Positions 1 through 7,190 of a DNA stretch of 18,188 bases are shown piece after piece. Source of the DNA: Limimaricola sp041580155 (GTDB lineage: Bacteria; Pseudomonadota; Alphaproteobacteria; Rhodobacterales; Rhodobacteraceae); contig JBFGEI010000029.1 in assembly GCA_041580155.1 (NCBI GenBank), positions 1 through 18,188 on the forward strand, given 5' to 3'. Position numbers and translations under genes: made by a program. The stretch's first letter is position 1, and each line of letters begins with the position of its first letter. The notes under the pieces were generated by a model. That model was not told the DNA's origin and made no database searches. It was given only the letters and a program-made list of their open reading frames with translations.

Positions 1-128
1 GAGACCAGCGACCGGACCGGCGCCTCGACGACGCAGGAGCCGTCCTTGACCGCAACGATCCGCGCCGCGAGCGTGGTCATCATCGACTGCGCGGCGAACC
101 GTTCCCTGACCTGCGCCTCGCGCTTCAT
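1..128 (-). CDS. PaaI-family thioesterase, N-terminal fragment (cut by window edge)
   Basis: The minus strand reads MKREAQVRERFAAQSMMTTL from an ATG at 126-128 and runs off the left edge after 42 codons. The FAAQSMMTTLAARI stretch, followed by a VKDGSCVVEAPVRSLV strand, matches the start of hotdog-fold acyl-CoA thioesterases of the PaaI/YdiI type, where the helix precedes the first beta strand. Members hydrolyse acyl- or aryl-CoA thioesters in the cytoplasm; the substrate cannot be told from this part. The catalytic region lies outside the window. It lies downstream of pdeM on the same strand, separated by about 140 bp that contain a tandem repeat. No strong ribosome binding site is visible before the ATG. 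The family call rests on a short N-terminus and on memory of family members. Confidence 0.6.
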   Translation of the reverse strand, partial: MKREAQVRERFAAQSMMTTLAARIVAVKDGSCVVEAPVRSLV

Positions 129-190
129 CGCGTCATCATCCCAGAAAGCGCCCGCGCCAGGCGGGCCGGTCCAGCCTAGAGCCGCAGTGC

Positions 191-265
191 AGCATCGCGC
201 AACCCGCGCGGAGGTAGCATCGCGCAGCCCGTGCGGGCGCAGCATCGCGCATCCCGCGCCGGGTC
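191..265. repeat. Three tandem copies of a 25-bp GC-rich repeat
   Basis: Copies start at 191, 216 and 241, each opening with AGCATCGCGCA and followed by a CCCGxGCxGG-type self-complementary core. The period is exactly 25 bp. The block starts 5 bp beyond the pdeM stop codon and ends before the thioesterase gene, so it would lie in an intercistronic transcript. A period that is not a multiple of three and the absence of a plausible reading frame argue against coding. It may form a run of small hairpins in RNA. Confidence 0.75.
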
Positions 266-269
266 GGGC

Positions 270-962
270 CTAGCGGCGGGCCCTGAGCCGCGCGGCGCCG
301 GTGTAGTGCGGCTTCAGCGGCGCCAGCAGCGGCGTGGGCCCGGTCAGCACCGCGAAGGCTGGGCTGCCGAACAGCGCCTGCAGTTCCGGTGCCGTGGCGC
401 GCAGCCCGCCGGTATAGGCGCCGTAGGCCGGCAGGATCATCCGCGCCGCATCGAACAGGAAACACGGCCGCGCGGCACCGCAGCCCGGCAGGCCGAGCTT
501 GGGGTGGTAGTGCCCCGACAGCTCGGCCTCGGCGCCGGGCCGGGCGATGTGGCGAAAGGTCAGCGGGCCGATCCGCAGCTCGTCGTGGTGGCTGCCGCCA
601 AGCCCCGACGGGCCGGGATCGTGGTTGCCCTCGACCCAAAGCCAGTCGCGGCCGCGCTGAAGCTCCGCCAGCTGGTCGCGCTCGGAATGGTCCAGCGCCT
701 GCACCGCGTCGAGATCATCGAAGCTGTCGCCAAGGCACAGGATCCGCGCCGCGCCGGTCCGGGCGACATCGGCTTCGAGCCGGTCGAGCGTCGCCCGCAC
801 CTCGTAGGGCGGCAGCATCAGCCCCTGGCGCCGGGCGATCCGGTCGGACTTGCCGAAGTGCAGGTCCGACACGCAGAGCAGCGCCTCGTCGGGCCACCAC
901 AGCGCGCCCGATCCCAGGGCGGTCAACCGCGCGCCCTGCAAGGTGATGTCGATGCCGTTCAT
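270..962 (-). CDS. pdeM: Ligase-associated DNA damage response endonuclease PdeM (metallophosphoesterase)
   Basis: A 230-residue calcineurin-like phosphoesterase. Metal-binding motifs appear in order: SDLHFGKSDRIARR (D33 and H35), GDSFDD, EGNHDPG, and SGHYHPK near the middle of the chain. The segment before the first motif (LTALGSGALWWP) is characteristic of the PdeM family. In bacteria this enzyme is encoded with an Lhr-like helicase, an ATP-dependent DNA ligase and an MBL-fold exonuclease, and is thought to process damaged DNA ends. The helicase stop codon (1004-1006) lies just upstream, so the two are probably cotranscribed. Starts at ATG 962, ATG 974 and TTG 998 are in frame; 962 is chosen because MNGIDITLQGA fits the family N-terminus, but none has a good ribosome binding site. 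The chain ends in a basic tail, LRARR. Confidence 0.88.
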   Translation of the reverse strand: MNGIDITLQGARLTALGSGALWWPDEALLCVSDLHFGKSDRIARRQGLMLPPYEVRATLDRLEADVARTGAARILCLGDSFDDLDAVQALDHSERDQLAELQRGRDWLWVEGNHDPGPSGLGGSHHDELRIGPLTFRHIARPGAEAELSGHYHPKLGLPGCGAARPCFLFDAARMILPAYGAYTGGLRATAPELQALFGSPAFAVLTGPTPLLAPLKPHYTGAARLRARR

Positions 963-1003
963 GCTTCGTGCCATGCCGCGCCGGGCCCGGCATTGCAAGC
1001 GCC

Positions 1004-3418
1004 TCAGCCGGGCAGATCGGCCAGACCCGACTCGGCCATCAGCCTCCCGGCCTCCTCGGCCATCAGCCGCTCGCGGCCGGCGCCGGCGACCGGCACCCGG
1101 TCGCGCTCCAGCAGCATCACCGCGGCCAGCGGCGTCACCCGGTCGGCGCGCACCAGGTCGACCCGGCCGCGGGTCCGCTCGAGCATCTCCTCGATGCGGC
1201 CGAAATCCACCAGCCCGCGCATCGCCTCTTCATGGGTGATCCGCAGCATCAGGTGGTCGGGGTCGTATTTCACCAGCGTGTCGTACAGGATATCCGAGCT
1301 GAAGGTCGCCTGACGGCCGCTCTTGCGGGCCTGCGGCAGGTTGCGCTCGATCAGCCCGGCGATCGTCGCGACGCCGCGAAACGTCCGCTTCATCACCGCG
1401 TTCGAGGTCAGCCAGCTGTCGAGTCCGTCGCGCAGCCCGTCGGGGTCGAACAGCACCGAAGGATCGGTCAGCGGATCCAGCCCCCAGACCAGCGTCGCGT
1501 AGTCGGTGGCGACGAAACCCAGCGGATGCAGTCCCAGCACCTCCATCCGCCTGGTCAGCAACAGGCCCAGCGTCTGCTGAGCGTTGCGCCCGGCGAAGGT
1601 ATGAAAGCAGGCGTGGTGCCGGTCGTCATGCGGGAAGGTCTCGACCAGGATCCGGTCCGGCTCGGGTAGCCGCGACACCTCGCGCTGCAGATGCAGCCAG
1701 TCGCGGGTATGGCCCGGCAGCTCGGGCCAGTCGGGCCGTTGCAGCAACTCGAGGATGCGGTGCGCCAGCTGCACCGAGGTCGACATCTTGGCGCCCGAAT
1801 AGGTGGCGATGCGCGGCTGCTTGTCGGCGCGGCGGCTGACCATCACGGTCATCTCGCGCAGCGCCTCGAACTTCACCACCTGGCCGCCGATCAGGAAGGT
1901 GTCGCCGGCCGCCAGCGTCGCGGCGAAGCTTTCCTCGACCTCGCCCAGCGGCTTGCCGCCGCCGCCACGCATCCGCACCTTCAGCATGTCGCTGTCCTGG
2001 ATCGTACCGAGGTTCATCCGGATCCGCAGCGCCGCGCGTGGATCGCGCAGCTGCCACAGCCCGTCGGGCCGGCGCAGCAGCCGCTTCCAGCGGTCGTAGG
2101 CGCGCAGCGCGTAGCCGCCAGTGGCGGCAAACTCGAGACAGTCGTCGAACGCCGCCCGGCTGAGCCCGGCGAAGGCGCCGACGGTCTTGACCTCGGCGAA
2201 CAGCGCGTCCTCGTCGAACGGTCCAGCGCAGGCGGTGCCGAGGATGTGCTGGCACAACACGTCGCGCGGTCCGGGGCAGCGCGGCGTGCCGTCAAGCTGG
2301 TGCGCCTTCACCGCCTCGAGCGCTGCGGTGCACTCGACCACCTCCATCCGGTTGGCCGGCACCAGCAGCGCCTTCGACGGCGCGTTGTAGCGGTGGTTGG
2401 CCCGGCCGATGCGCTGCACCAGCCGCTTGACGTTCTTCGGGGCGCCGATCTGGATCACCAGGTCGACGTCGCCCCAGTCGATGCCGAGATCGAGGCTGCC
2501 GGTGCAGACGATGGCGCGCAACTCGCCCGCGACCATCGCCGCCTCGACGTTGGCGCGGACCTCGCGGCTGAGGCTGCCGTGGTGGATGCCGATCGGAAGG
2601 TCGTCGTCATTGGCCAGCCACAGCTTGTGAAAGAAGATCTCGGCCTGCGCCCGGGTGTTGTGGAAGATCAGCGTGGTGCGATGCTTCGCCACCTGGTCCA
2701 GCACCTCGCGGATCGCGTAGCCGCCGCCGGCGCCGGACCAGGGCGGCGCGGCCTCGGTGCGCAGCATCGAGATGTCGGGGTCGGGGCCGGGGTCGGCGAT
2801 CAGGATCTCGCAGGGGTCGGGATGCCGCGCCAGCTGCGCCGCCAGCGCCGGCGGGTCGTCGACCGTCGCCGACAGACCGACCCGGCGTAGCCCGGGCGCC
2901 AGGGTCTGCAGCCGGCCCAGTGCCAGCATCAGCTGGTCGCCGCGCTTGCTTTCGGCCAGCGCGTGGATCTCGTCGACGATGACCCGCTGCAGCCCGGCGA
3001 AGATCCGTGGCGCATCCTCGTAGCTGGTCAGCAGCGCCAGGCTTTCCGGCGTGGTCAGCAGGATGTGCGGCGGGTCGGCGCGCTGCCGCTTCCTGGCGGC
3101 CTGCTTGGTGTCACCGGTGCGGTCCTCGACCCGGATCGGCAGGCCCATCTCCTCGATCGGCGTCATCAGGTTGCGCCGGATGTCGGTCGCCAGCGCCTTC
3201 AGCGGCGACACATACAGCGTGTGCAGCCCCACGTGGCTGCCATCCGCCAGCTCGGCGAGGCTGGGCAGGAAGCCCGCCAGCGTCTTGCCTCCGCCGGTCG
3301 GCGCGATCAGCATCAGCGCCGGGTCGCCGGCGCGCTCCAGCATCTGCCGCTGGTGCGGATGCACCGCCCAACCGCGCGAGGCGAACCAGTCTTCGAAGCG
3401 GGGCGGGAGCTGTGTCAT
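1004..3418 (-). CDS. Ligase-associated DNA damage response DEXH-box helicase (Lhr-like)
   Basis: An 804-residue superfamily 2 helicase of the Lhr-like, ligase-associated type. Visible motifs: Walker A APTGGGKT (39-46), TTPESL (122-127), DEIH box (149-152), motif III SAT (183-185), FHNTRAQAE (252-260), TGSLDLGIDWGDVDLV (306-321), and motif VI QRIGRANHR (335-343). The C-terminal half fits the winged-helix and Lhr-core region. It is expected to unwind DNA or RNA-DNA duplexes with ATP in a repair pathway together with PdeM, encoded immediately downstream. Start ATG 3418 (MTQLPPRFEDWF) matches the usual family N-terminus; ATG 3427 is three codons upstream and equally possible. The MarR-family gene ends about 30 bp upstream on the same strand. 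The ligase and exonuclease partners are not in the window. Confidence 0.93.
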   Translation of the reverse strand: MTQLPPRFEDWFASRGWAVHPHQRQMLERAGDPALMLIAPTGGGKTLAGFLPSLAELADGSHVGLHTLYVSPLKALATDIRRNLMTPIEEMGLPIRVEDRTGDTKQAARKRQRADPPHILLTTPESLALLTSYEDAPRIFAGLQRVIVDEIHALAESKRGDQLMLALGRLQTLAPGLRRVGLSATVDDPPALAAQLARHPDPCEILIADPGPDPDISMLRTEAAPPWSGAGGGYAIREVLDQVAKHRTTLIFHNTRAQAEIFFHKLWLANDDDLPIGIHHGSLSREVRANVEAAMVAGELRAIVCTGSLDLGIDWGDVDLVIQIGAPKNVKRLVQRIGRANHRYNAPSKALLVPANRMEVVECTAALEAVKAHQLDGTPRCPGPRDVLCQHILGTACAGPFDEDALFAEVKTVGAFAGLSRAAFDDCLEFAATGGYALRAYDRWKRLLRRPDGLWQLRDPRAALRIRMNLGTIQDSDMLKVRMRGGGGKPLGEVEESFAATLAAGDTFLIGGQVVKFEALREMTVMVSRRADKQPRIATYSGAKMSTSVQLAHRILELLQRPDWPELPGHTRDWLHLQREVSRLPEPDRILVETFPHDDRHHACFHTFAGRNAQQTLGLLLTRRMEVLGLHPLGFVATDYATLVWGLDPLTDPSVLFDPDGLRDGLDSWLTSNAVMKRTFRGVATIAGLIERNLPQARKSGRQATFSSDILYDTLVKYDPDHLMLRITHEEAMRGLVDFGRIEEMLERTRGRVDLVRADRVTPLAAVMLLERDRVPVAGAGRERLMAEEAGRLMAESGLADLPG

Positions 3419-3449
3419 CCGCCCCATCTAGGGCGCGCGACCCGCGGTT

Positions 3450-4055
3450 TCAAAGCCGATCGAGCGTCTGCGCCAGATCGTCGCGCAGCTTGTCGACGCG
3501 GGCGCGCAGCGCGGCGTCGGTGTCGGTGTCGCCGGCCTCGGTCCAGCTTGAGAACCGGTCGAGCAGCGGCAGGAAGGTGGCGATCTCCTCTTCGCTCCAG
3601 CCGGTCAGGAAATCGCCCAGCAACAGGAACTTGTAGCGCCGGACCGCCTCGACGATGGCCAGCCCGGCCGGGGTCAGCTCGACGATGGTGCGGCGCGCGT
3701 CGGCCTGGCTGACGGCGCGGACGGCAAAACCGCGGCCAATCAGGTCCGACACGATCCGGCTGGCGCGCGACGGGTCGATCACCAGCCGCGCGGCGATGGT
3801 CGAGACCATGGTCTCTTCCGCCGGGTCGGCGCCGAACTCGTTGGCCGGGGCCCAGATCGCGATCATCACGTCCAACTGCGCAAGGTCCAGCGGCAGCTGC
3901 ATCTCGCTCAGCGCGCGGTGGCCAAGCTCGCGGGTGCGCAGCCTGCGGCGCCAGCGTTGCAGCACCGCGTCGATCGCCAGCGCGGCCTGGGTTGTCGCGG
4001 GGTCGATGCCGGCCTTGGCCAGGTCTTCGGTCAGTCTGTCGTCACGATCGGCCAT
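3450..4055 (-). CDS. MarR-family transcriptional regulator
   Basis: A 201-residue winged-helix regulator. The DNA-binding part is residues 83-130: MVSTIAARLVIDPSRASRIV forms the helix-turn-helix, followed by a wing containing QADARRTIVELTPAG, which is the MarR signature. Helices on both sides should form the dimer interface. The ATG at 4055 is chosen because GGAGG lies 11 bases upstream; the longer frame would start at a TTG (4094) or ATG (4079) inside the palindromic operator. It is divergent from an MFS exporter gene, and a 7-7-7 inverted repeat lies between them, so it is most likely a repressor of that pump and of itself, relieved by a small-molecule ligand. It is followed on the same strand by the DNA-repair helicase, possibly by simple read-through. 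The ligand is unknown. Confidence 0.9.
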   Translation of the reverse strand: MADRDDRLTEDLAKAGIDPATTQAALAIDAVLQRWRRRLRTRELGHRALSEMQLPLDLAQLDVMIAIWAPANEFGADPAEETMVSTIAARLVIDPSRASRIVSDLIGRGFAVRAVSQADARRTIVELTPAGLAIVEAVRRYKFLLLGDFLTGWSEEEIATFLPLLDRFSSWTEAGDTDTDAALRARVDKLRDDLAQTLDRL

Positions 4056-4073
4056 CTCTCGCCGCACCTCCGT

Positions 4074-4094
4074 TTGCATGACATTGACATGCAA
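4074..4094. promoter_or_regulatory. Probable MarR operator: perfect inverted repeat
   Basis: TTGCATG (4074-4080), a 7-base spacer ACATTGA, and CATGCAA (4088-4094) form a perfect 7-bp inverted repeat of 21 bp overall, a usual size for MarR-family sites. It lies 18 bp upstream of the chosen MarR start and overlaps the -35 box of the predicted MFS promoter. That the adjacent MarR protein binds it is inference from position and symmetry. Confidence 0.7.
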
Positions 4095-4112
4095 TTGCCT
4101 GCGTCACATATC
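4084..4112 (+). promoter_or_regulatory. Candidate sigma-70 promoter for the MFS exporter
   Basis: A consensus -35 TTGACA (4084-4089) is followed after 17 bp by CATATC (4107-4112), a weak -10. The predicted start would be near 4119, giving a leader of about 110 nt before the MFS ATG. The -35 lies within the inverted repeat at 4074-4094, so a bound repressor would block RNA polymerase. The -10 matches only three consensus positions. Confidence 0.5.
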
Positions 4113-4169
4113 TGGGTCCAAGCACTGTGTCGCACAAGCCCCCCTGCCACGCCAGCGGGACGCCTTGCG

Positions 4170-4191
4170 CCGCGCCAATATCCTGGCGCGG
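4170..4191 (+). other. Stem-loop in the MFS mRNA leader
   Basis: CCGCGCCA (4170-4177) and TGGCGCGG (4184-4191) form a perfect 8-bp stem with a 6-base loop ATATCC. It lies between the predicted promoter and the ribosome binding site AGGAGA (4219-4224). No T-run follows, so it is not a standard terminator; it might affect mRNA stability or translation, or be chance in GC-rich DNA. Confidence 0.45.
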
Positions 4192-4229
4192 CCTGCCGGG
4201 CTGCGGTCGCCGCGCGACAGGAGATACCG

Positions 4230-5753
4230 ATGACCGCGATGCCCGATCCCGTCCAGACCCCCGAGGCCCAGCTCGACGCCGCCGAGGAGTTCGCCCCCGC
4301 CACCAGGCTGCGGCTGGTGCTCTGGTCGGTGGCGGTGACGCTTCTGGTCGCGTCGCTGGGCCAGACCATCGTGTCGACCGCGCTGCCGGTGATCACCGCC
4401 GATCTCGGCGGGCTCGACCATATCACCTGGGTGGTGACCGCCTATCTGCTGGCCTCGACCGTCGGTGCGCCGGTCTGCGGCAAGCTCGGCGATCTGTTCG
4501 GCCGCAAGCTGGTGATGCAGGGCGCGCTGGGGGTGTTCACCCTGGGCGCGCTGATCTGCGGCGTCGCGCCTAGCATGGGCGTGTTGATCGCCGGCCGCGC
4601 GGTGCAGGGGCTGGGCGGCGGCGGGTTGATCGTGGTGGCGATGGCGGTCGTCGCCGACGTGCTGCCGCCGCGGCAGCGCGCGCGGGTCCAAGGCTGGCTT
4701 GGCGGCGTGTTCGGCCTGTCGACGATCATCGGCCCGCTGGTCGGCGGCTTTTTGGTCGAACAGCTGAGCTGGCAGTGGATCTTCTACGCGAACATCCCGG
4801 TGGCGCTGCTGGCTTTCGCGGTGCTGCAGGTCGCGCTCGACTCGCCGGCGCGCCGCGGTCGGGTGGCGATCGACTATGCCGGGGCGGCGCTGCTGGCGGG
4901 GTTCCTGTCGGCCGCGGTGCTGATCTCGAGCATCGGCGGCAGCGTGCTGCCTTGGGGCGGGCCGGAGATGCTGGCGCTGATCGCCGCGACGCTGGCGATG
5001 CTGCTGGGGTTCTTCGCGGTCGAACGCCGCGCGCCCGAGCCGATCCTGCCGCCGTCGCTGTTCCGGATCAACGCCTTCGCGGTGGTCAACACGGTGGGCT
5101 TCCTGGTCGGCATGGCGATGTTCGGCGCGATCACCTTCCTGCCGCTGTTCCTGCAGGTGGTGAAGGGGGCGTCGCCGACCGTGTCGGGGCTGTTCCTGCT
5201 GCCGATGATGGCCGGTCTTCTGGGCGGGTCGATTGCCGCCGGGCAGCTGATGACCCGCACCGGGCGCTACAAGCTGATGCCGATCCTGTCGACCGCGCTT
5301 CTGGCGCTGGGCATGGCGCTGCTGTCGCAGCTCGGCCCCGAGACACCGTTGTGGCTGATCGCGCTGGAAATGCTGATCACCGGCCTCGGCATCGGCCCGG
5401 TGATGAGCGTCGGCGTCGCGGCGATCCAGAACGCGGTGCCGCGTCCGATGGTCGGCGTCGGCACCGCGAGCGCCAACATGTTCCGGCTGATCGGCGGTTC
5501 GCTTGGCACATCGGCCTTCGGGGCGATCTTCGGCGCCGCACTGGCGCGCAATCTCGCGGGTCAGATGCCGGGCGCCGAGATCGGCACGATCAGCCGCGAC
5601 GCGGTGCTGGCGCTGCCGGCCCCGGCGCGGGCGGCGGTGCTCGACGGCTTCGCGGCGGCGCTGCACCCGATCTTTCTTGGCGCCGCGGTGATCGCGGTGC
5701 TGGCCTCGCTGATCTCGATGCTGCTGCGCGAACTGCCCCTGGCCGACCGCTAG
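4230..5753 (+). CDS. MFS transporter, DHA2 (EmrB/QacA-like) drug exporter
   Basis: A 507-residue inner-membrane protein with about 14 hydrophobic segments, the DHA2 drug:proton antiporter layout. Motif A GKLGDLFGRK is at 84-93 in the TM2-TM3 loop; motif C GLSTIIGPLVGG (162-173) marks antiporters; STALPVITADLGG after TM1 is typical of the family. It should expel a toxic compound in exchange for protons; the substrate cannot be told. ATG 4230 is preferred over upstream in-frame starts because AGGAGA (4219-4224) sits 5 bases before it and the protein then starts with a normal cytoplasmic tail. It is divergent from a MarR regulator and converges with the AAA+ ATPase gene, stop codons 6 bp apart. 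No adaptor (EmrA-like) gene adjoins it. Confidence 0.92.
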   Translation: MTAMPDPVQTPEAQLDAAEEFAPATRLRLVLWSVAVTLLVASLGQTIVSTALPVITADLGGLDHITWVVTAYLLASTVGAPVCGKLGDLFGRKLVMQGALGVFTLGALICGVAPSMGVLIAGRAVQGLGGGGLIVVAMAVVADVLPPRQRARVQGWLGGVFGLSTIIGPLVGGFLVEQLSWQWIFYANIPVALLAFAVLQVALDSPARRGRVAIDYAGAALLAGFLSAAVLISSIGGSVLPWGGPEMLALIAATLAMLLGFFAVERRAPEPILPPSLFRINAFAVVNTVGFLVGMAMFGAITFLPLFLQVVKGASPTVSGLFLLPMMAGLLGGSIAAGQLMTRTGRYKLMPILSTALLALGMALLSQLGPETPLWLIALEMLITGLGIGPVMSVGVAAIQNAVPRPMVGVGTASANMFRLIGGSLGTSAFGAIFGAALARNLAGQMPGAEIGTISRDAVLALPAPARAAVLDGFAAALHPIFLGAAVIAVLASLISMLLRELPLADR

Positions 5754-5759
5754 GTCTCG

Positions 5760-7073
5760 TCAGTGGAGGATCTCTTCCTCGCGCACGAACATGTTGGCCC
5801 AGGCACGGTCGATCAGGTCGGGGGTCATCTGGTAGGGGATGCCCTCGAAATTGCAGATCGAGATGATCTGGTCGATCAGGAAGATCGGCTGGTAGTTGGC
5901 GAAGACGTTGTTGATCGTCGGATACTTGACCCGCAGCAGGTGGATCAGCGCCTCCTGGCTTAGCGGCATCTTCCGCTTGCGCGCGACCAGCGCGAAGATC
6001 TTCAGGAAATCGTCCTGGCCGGGGCCGTCGATCTTGATCTTGAAGAAGATCCGCCGCAGCGCCGCCTTGTCGAAGATCTGGTTCGGGTGGAAGTTGGTCG
6101 AGAAGATCACCAGCGTGTCGAACGGCACCTCGAACTTCTCGCCCGACTGCAGCGCCAGGATGTCCTTGCCTTCCTCGAGCGGCACGATCCAGCGGTTGAC
6201 CAGCTTCTGCGGCGGTTCGGCCTGGCGGCCGAGGTCGTCGACGATGAAGATGCCGCCGGTCGATTTCAGCTGCAGCGGCGCCTGGTAGGTGCGCGCCACC
6301 GGGTTGTAGACCAGGTCCAGCATGTCGAGCGACAGCTCGCCGCCGGTGACCACCGTGGGCCGTTCGCAGCGCACGTAGCGGGTGTCGTAGCGCCCGGTGG
6401 TGCGGCGCAGCGAGTTCGGATCCTCGACTTCTTCTTCGGCGGCGGAATGCACGATCGGGTCGTAGACGGTGATCACCTGGCCGGTGTATTCGATCGCCCG
6501 CGGCACGTAGATCTTGTCACCCAGCGCGTTGCGGATGCCGTTCGAGATGCTGGATTTGCCGTTGCCCGGCGGCCCGTACATCAGGATCGACCGGCCCGAG
6601 CCGACGGCCGGGCCAAGCTGGCCCAGCAGCGACGGTGGCAGCACCAGGTCGCCCATCGCCGCTGTCAGCCTTTCGCGGGTCATCTGCAGGTTGCGGATCG
6701 ACTGGCGCTTGACCTGGTCCTGGTAGACCGCCAACGGCACCGGCATCGCGCCGAAATATTCCGACTGCGCCAGCGCATCGAGCGCCCGCGCCTTGCCGGC
6801 GTCGGTCAGCTGGTAGCCCATTTCACCGCTGGTGCCGGCCTTCAGCGATCCGGTCGCCTCGATCAGCTTCTGGCCGCGCGCGAGATCGACCAGTTCCTGG
6901 GTTACGTTGACCGGCAGGCAGACCGAGCGCGCGATCTCGGCGATCACGCTGACGTTCATCCGGAAGATCGTCTTCAGCAGGATGTCGCGCATCATCACCG
7001 GCGACAGCCGCATTTCCTCGATCGATTTCGGGGCCGGCGGTGCGGCCACCGCGCTGCTGATCTGCATGTTCAT
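5760..7073 (-). CDS. AAA+ ATPase of the tad locus, function unknown
   Basis: A 437-residue protein. Residues about 18-100 look helical and winged-helix-like (MNVSVIAEIARSVCLPVNVT, then a region ending YQLTDAGKARA). The AAA+ core follows: Walker A GPPGNGKS (167-174, K173), Walker B GGIFIVDD (273-280), sensor 1 FSTN (324-327), and candidate arginine finger RR at 340-341. In Walker B the second acidic residue is Asp280 where AAA+ proteins usually have Glu. The last 75 residues would form a helical lid. Start ATG 7073 is chosen for the GGAG nine bases upstream. It ends the pilus gene run, after the TPR lipoproteins on the same strand with a 117-bp gap, which suggests a role in pilus assembly or its control, but no signal peptide or membrane segment is present, so it is cytoplasmic. 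It resembles MoxR-like ATPases; I know no established function. Confidence 0.82.
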   Translation of the reverse strand: MNMQISSAVAAPPAPKSIEEMRLSPVMMRDILLKTIFRMNVSVIAEIARSVCLPVNVTQELVDLARGQKLIEATGSLKAGTSGEMGYQLTDAGKARALDALAQSEYFGAMPVPLAVYQDQVKRQSIRNLQMTRERLTAAMGDLVLPPSLLGQLGPAVGSGRSILMYGPPGNGKSSISNGIRNALGDKIYVPRAIEYTGQVITVYDPIVHSAAEEEVEDPNSLRRTTGRYDTRYVRCERPTVVTGGELSLDMLDLVYNPVARTYQAPLQLKSTGGIFIVDDLGRQAEPPQKLVNRWIVPLEEGKDILALQSGEKFEVPFDTLVIFSTNFHPNQIFDKAALRRIFFKIKIDGPGQDDFLKIFALVARKRKMPLSQEALIHLLRVKYPTINNVFANYQPIFLIDQIISICNFEGIPYQMTPDLIDRAWANMFVREEEILH

Positions 7074-7102
7074 CGCGCACCGCTCCTGGCCCGGGGATCC
7101 TT

Positions 7103-7122
7103 GGCGTCGAGCTTGCGACGCC
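7103..7122 (-). other. Stem-loop between TPR gene and AAA+ ATPase gene
   Basis: GGCGTCG (7103-7109) and CGACGCC (7116-7122) form a perfect 7-bp stem with a 6-base loop. It lies in the 117-bp gap just before the ribosome binding site of the AAA+ gene. No T-run follows on the minus strand. It could be a processing or partial termination point that sets AAA+ expression apart from the pilus genes. Confidence 0.4.
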
Positions 7123-7190
7123 TCACGATCCTGCCGCGCCAATATGGCAAATCGATGGAGCGGGTCGGGCGTCGGTGGCGCCGCAGCCGG

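Noticed and set aside
191..265. The tandem repeat as a small CRISPR array
   Set aside because: The 25-bp units are directly adjacent with no unique spacers between them and no cas genes are present.
4104..5666. A 520-codon minus-strand open frame
   Set aside because: It is opposite the MFS exporter and is very rich in Arg, Gln, His and Asp; the exporter frame has TM segments, motifs and a good ribosome binding site.
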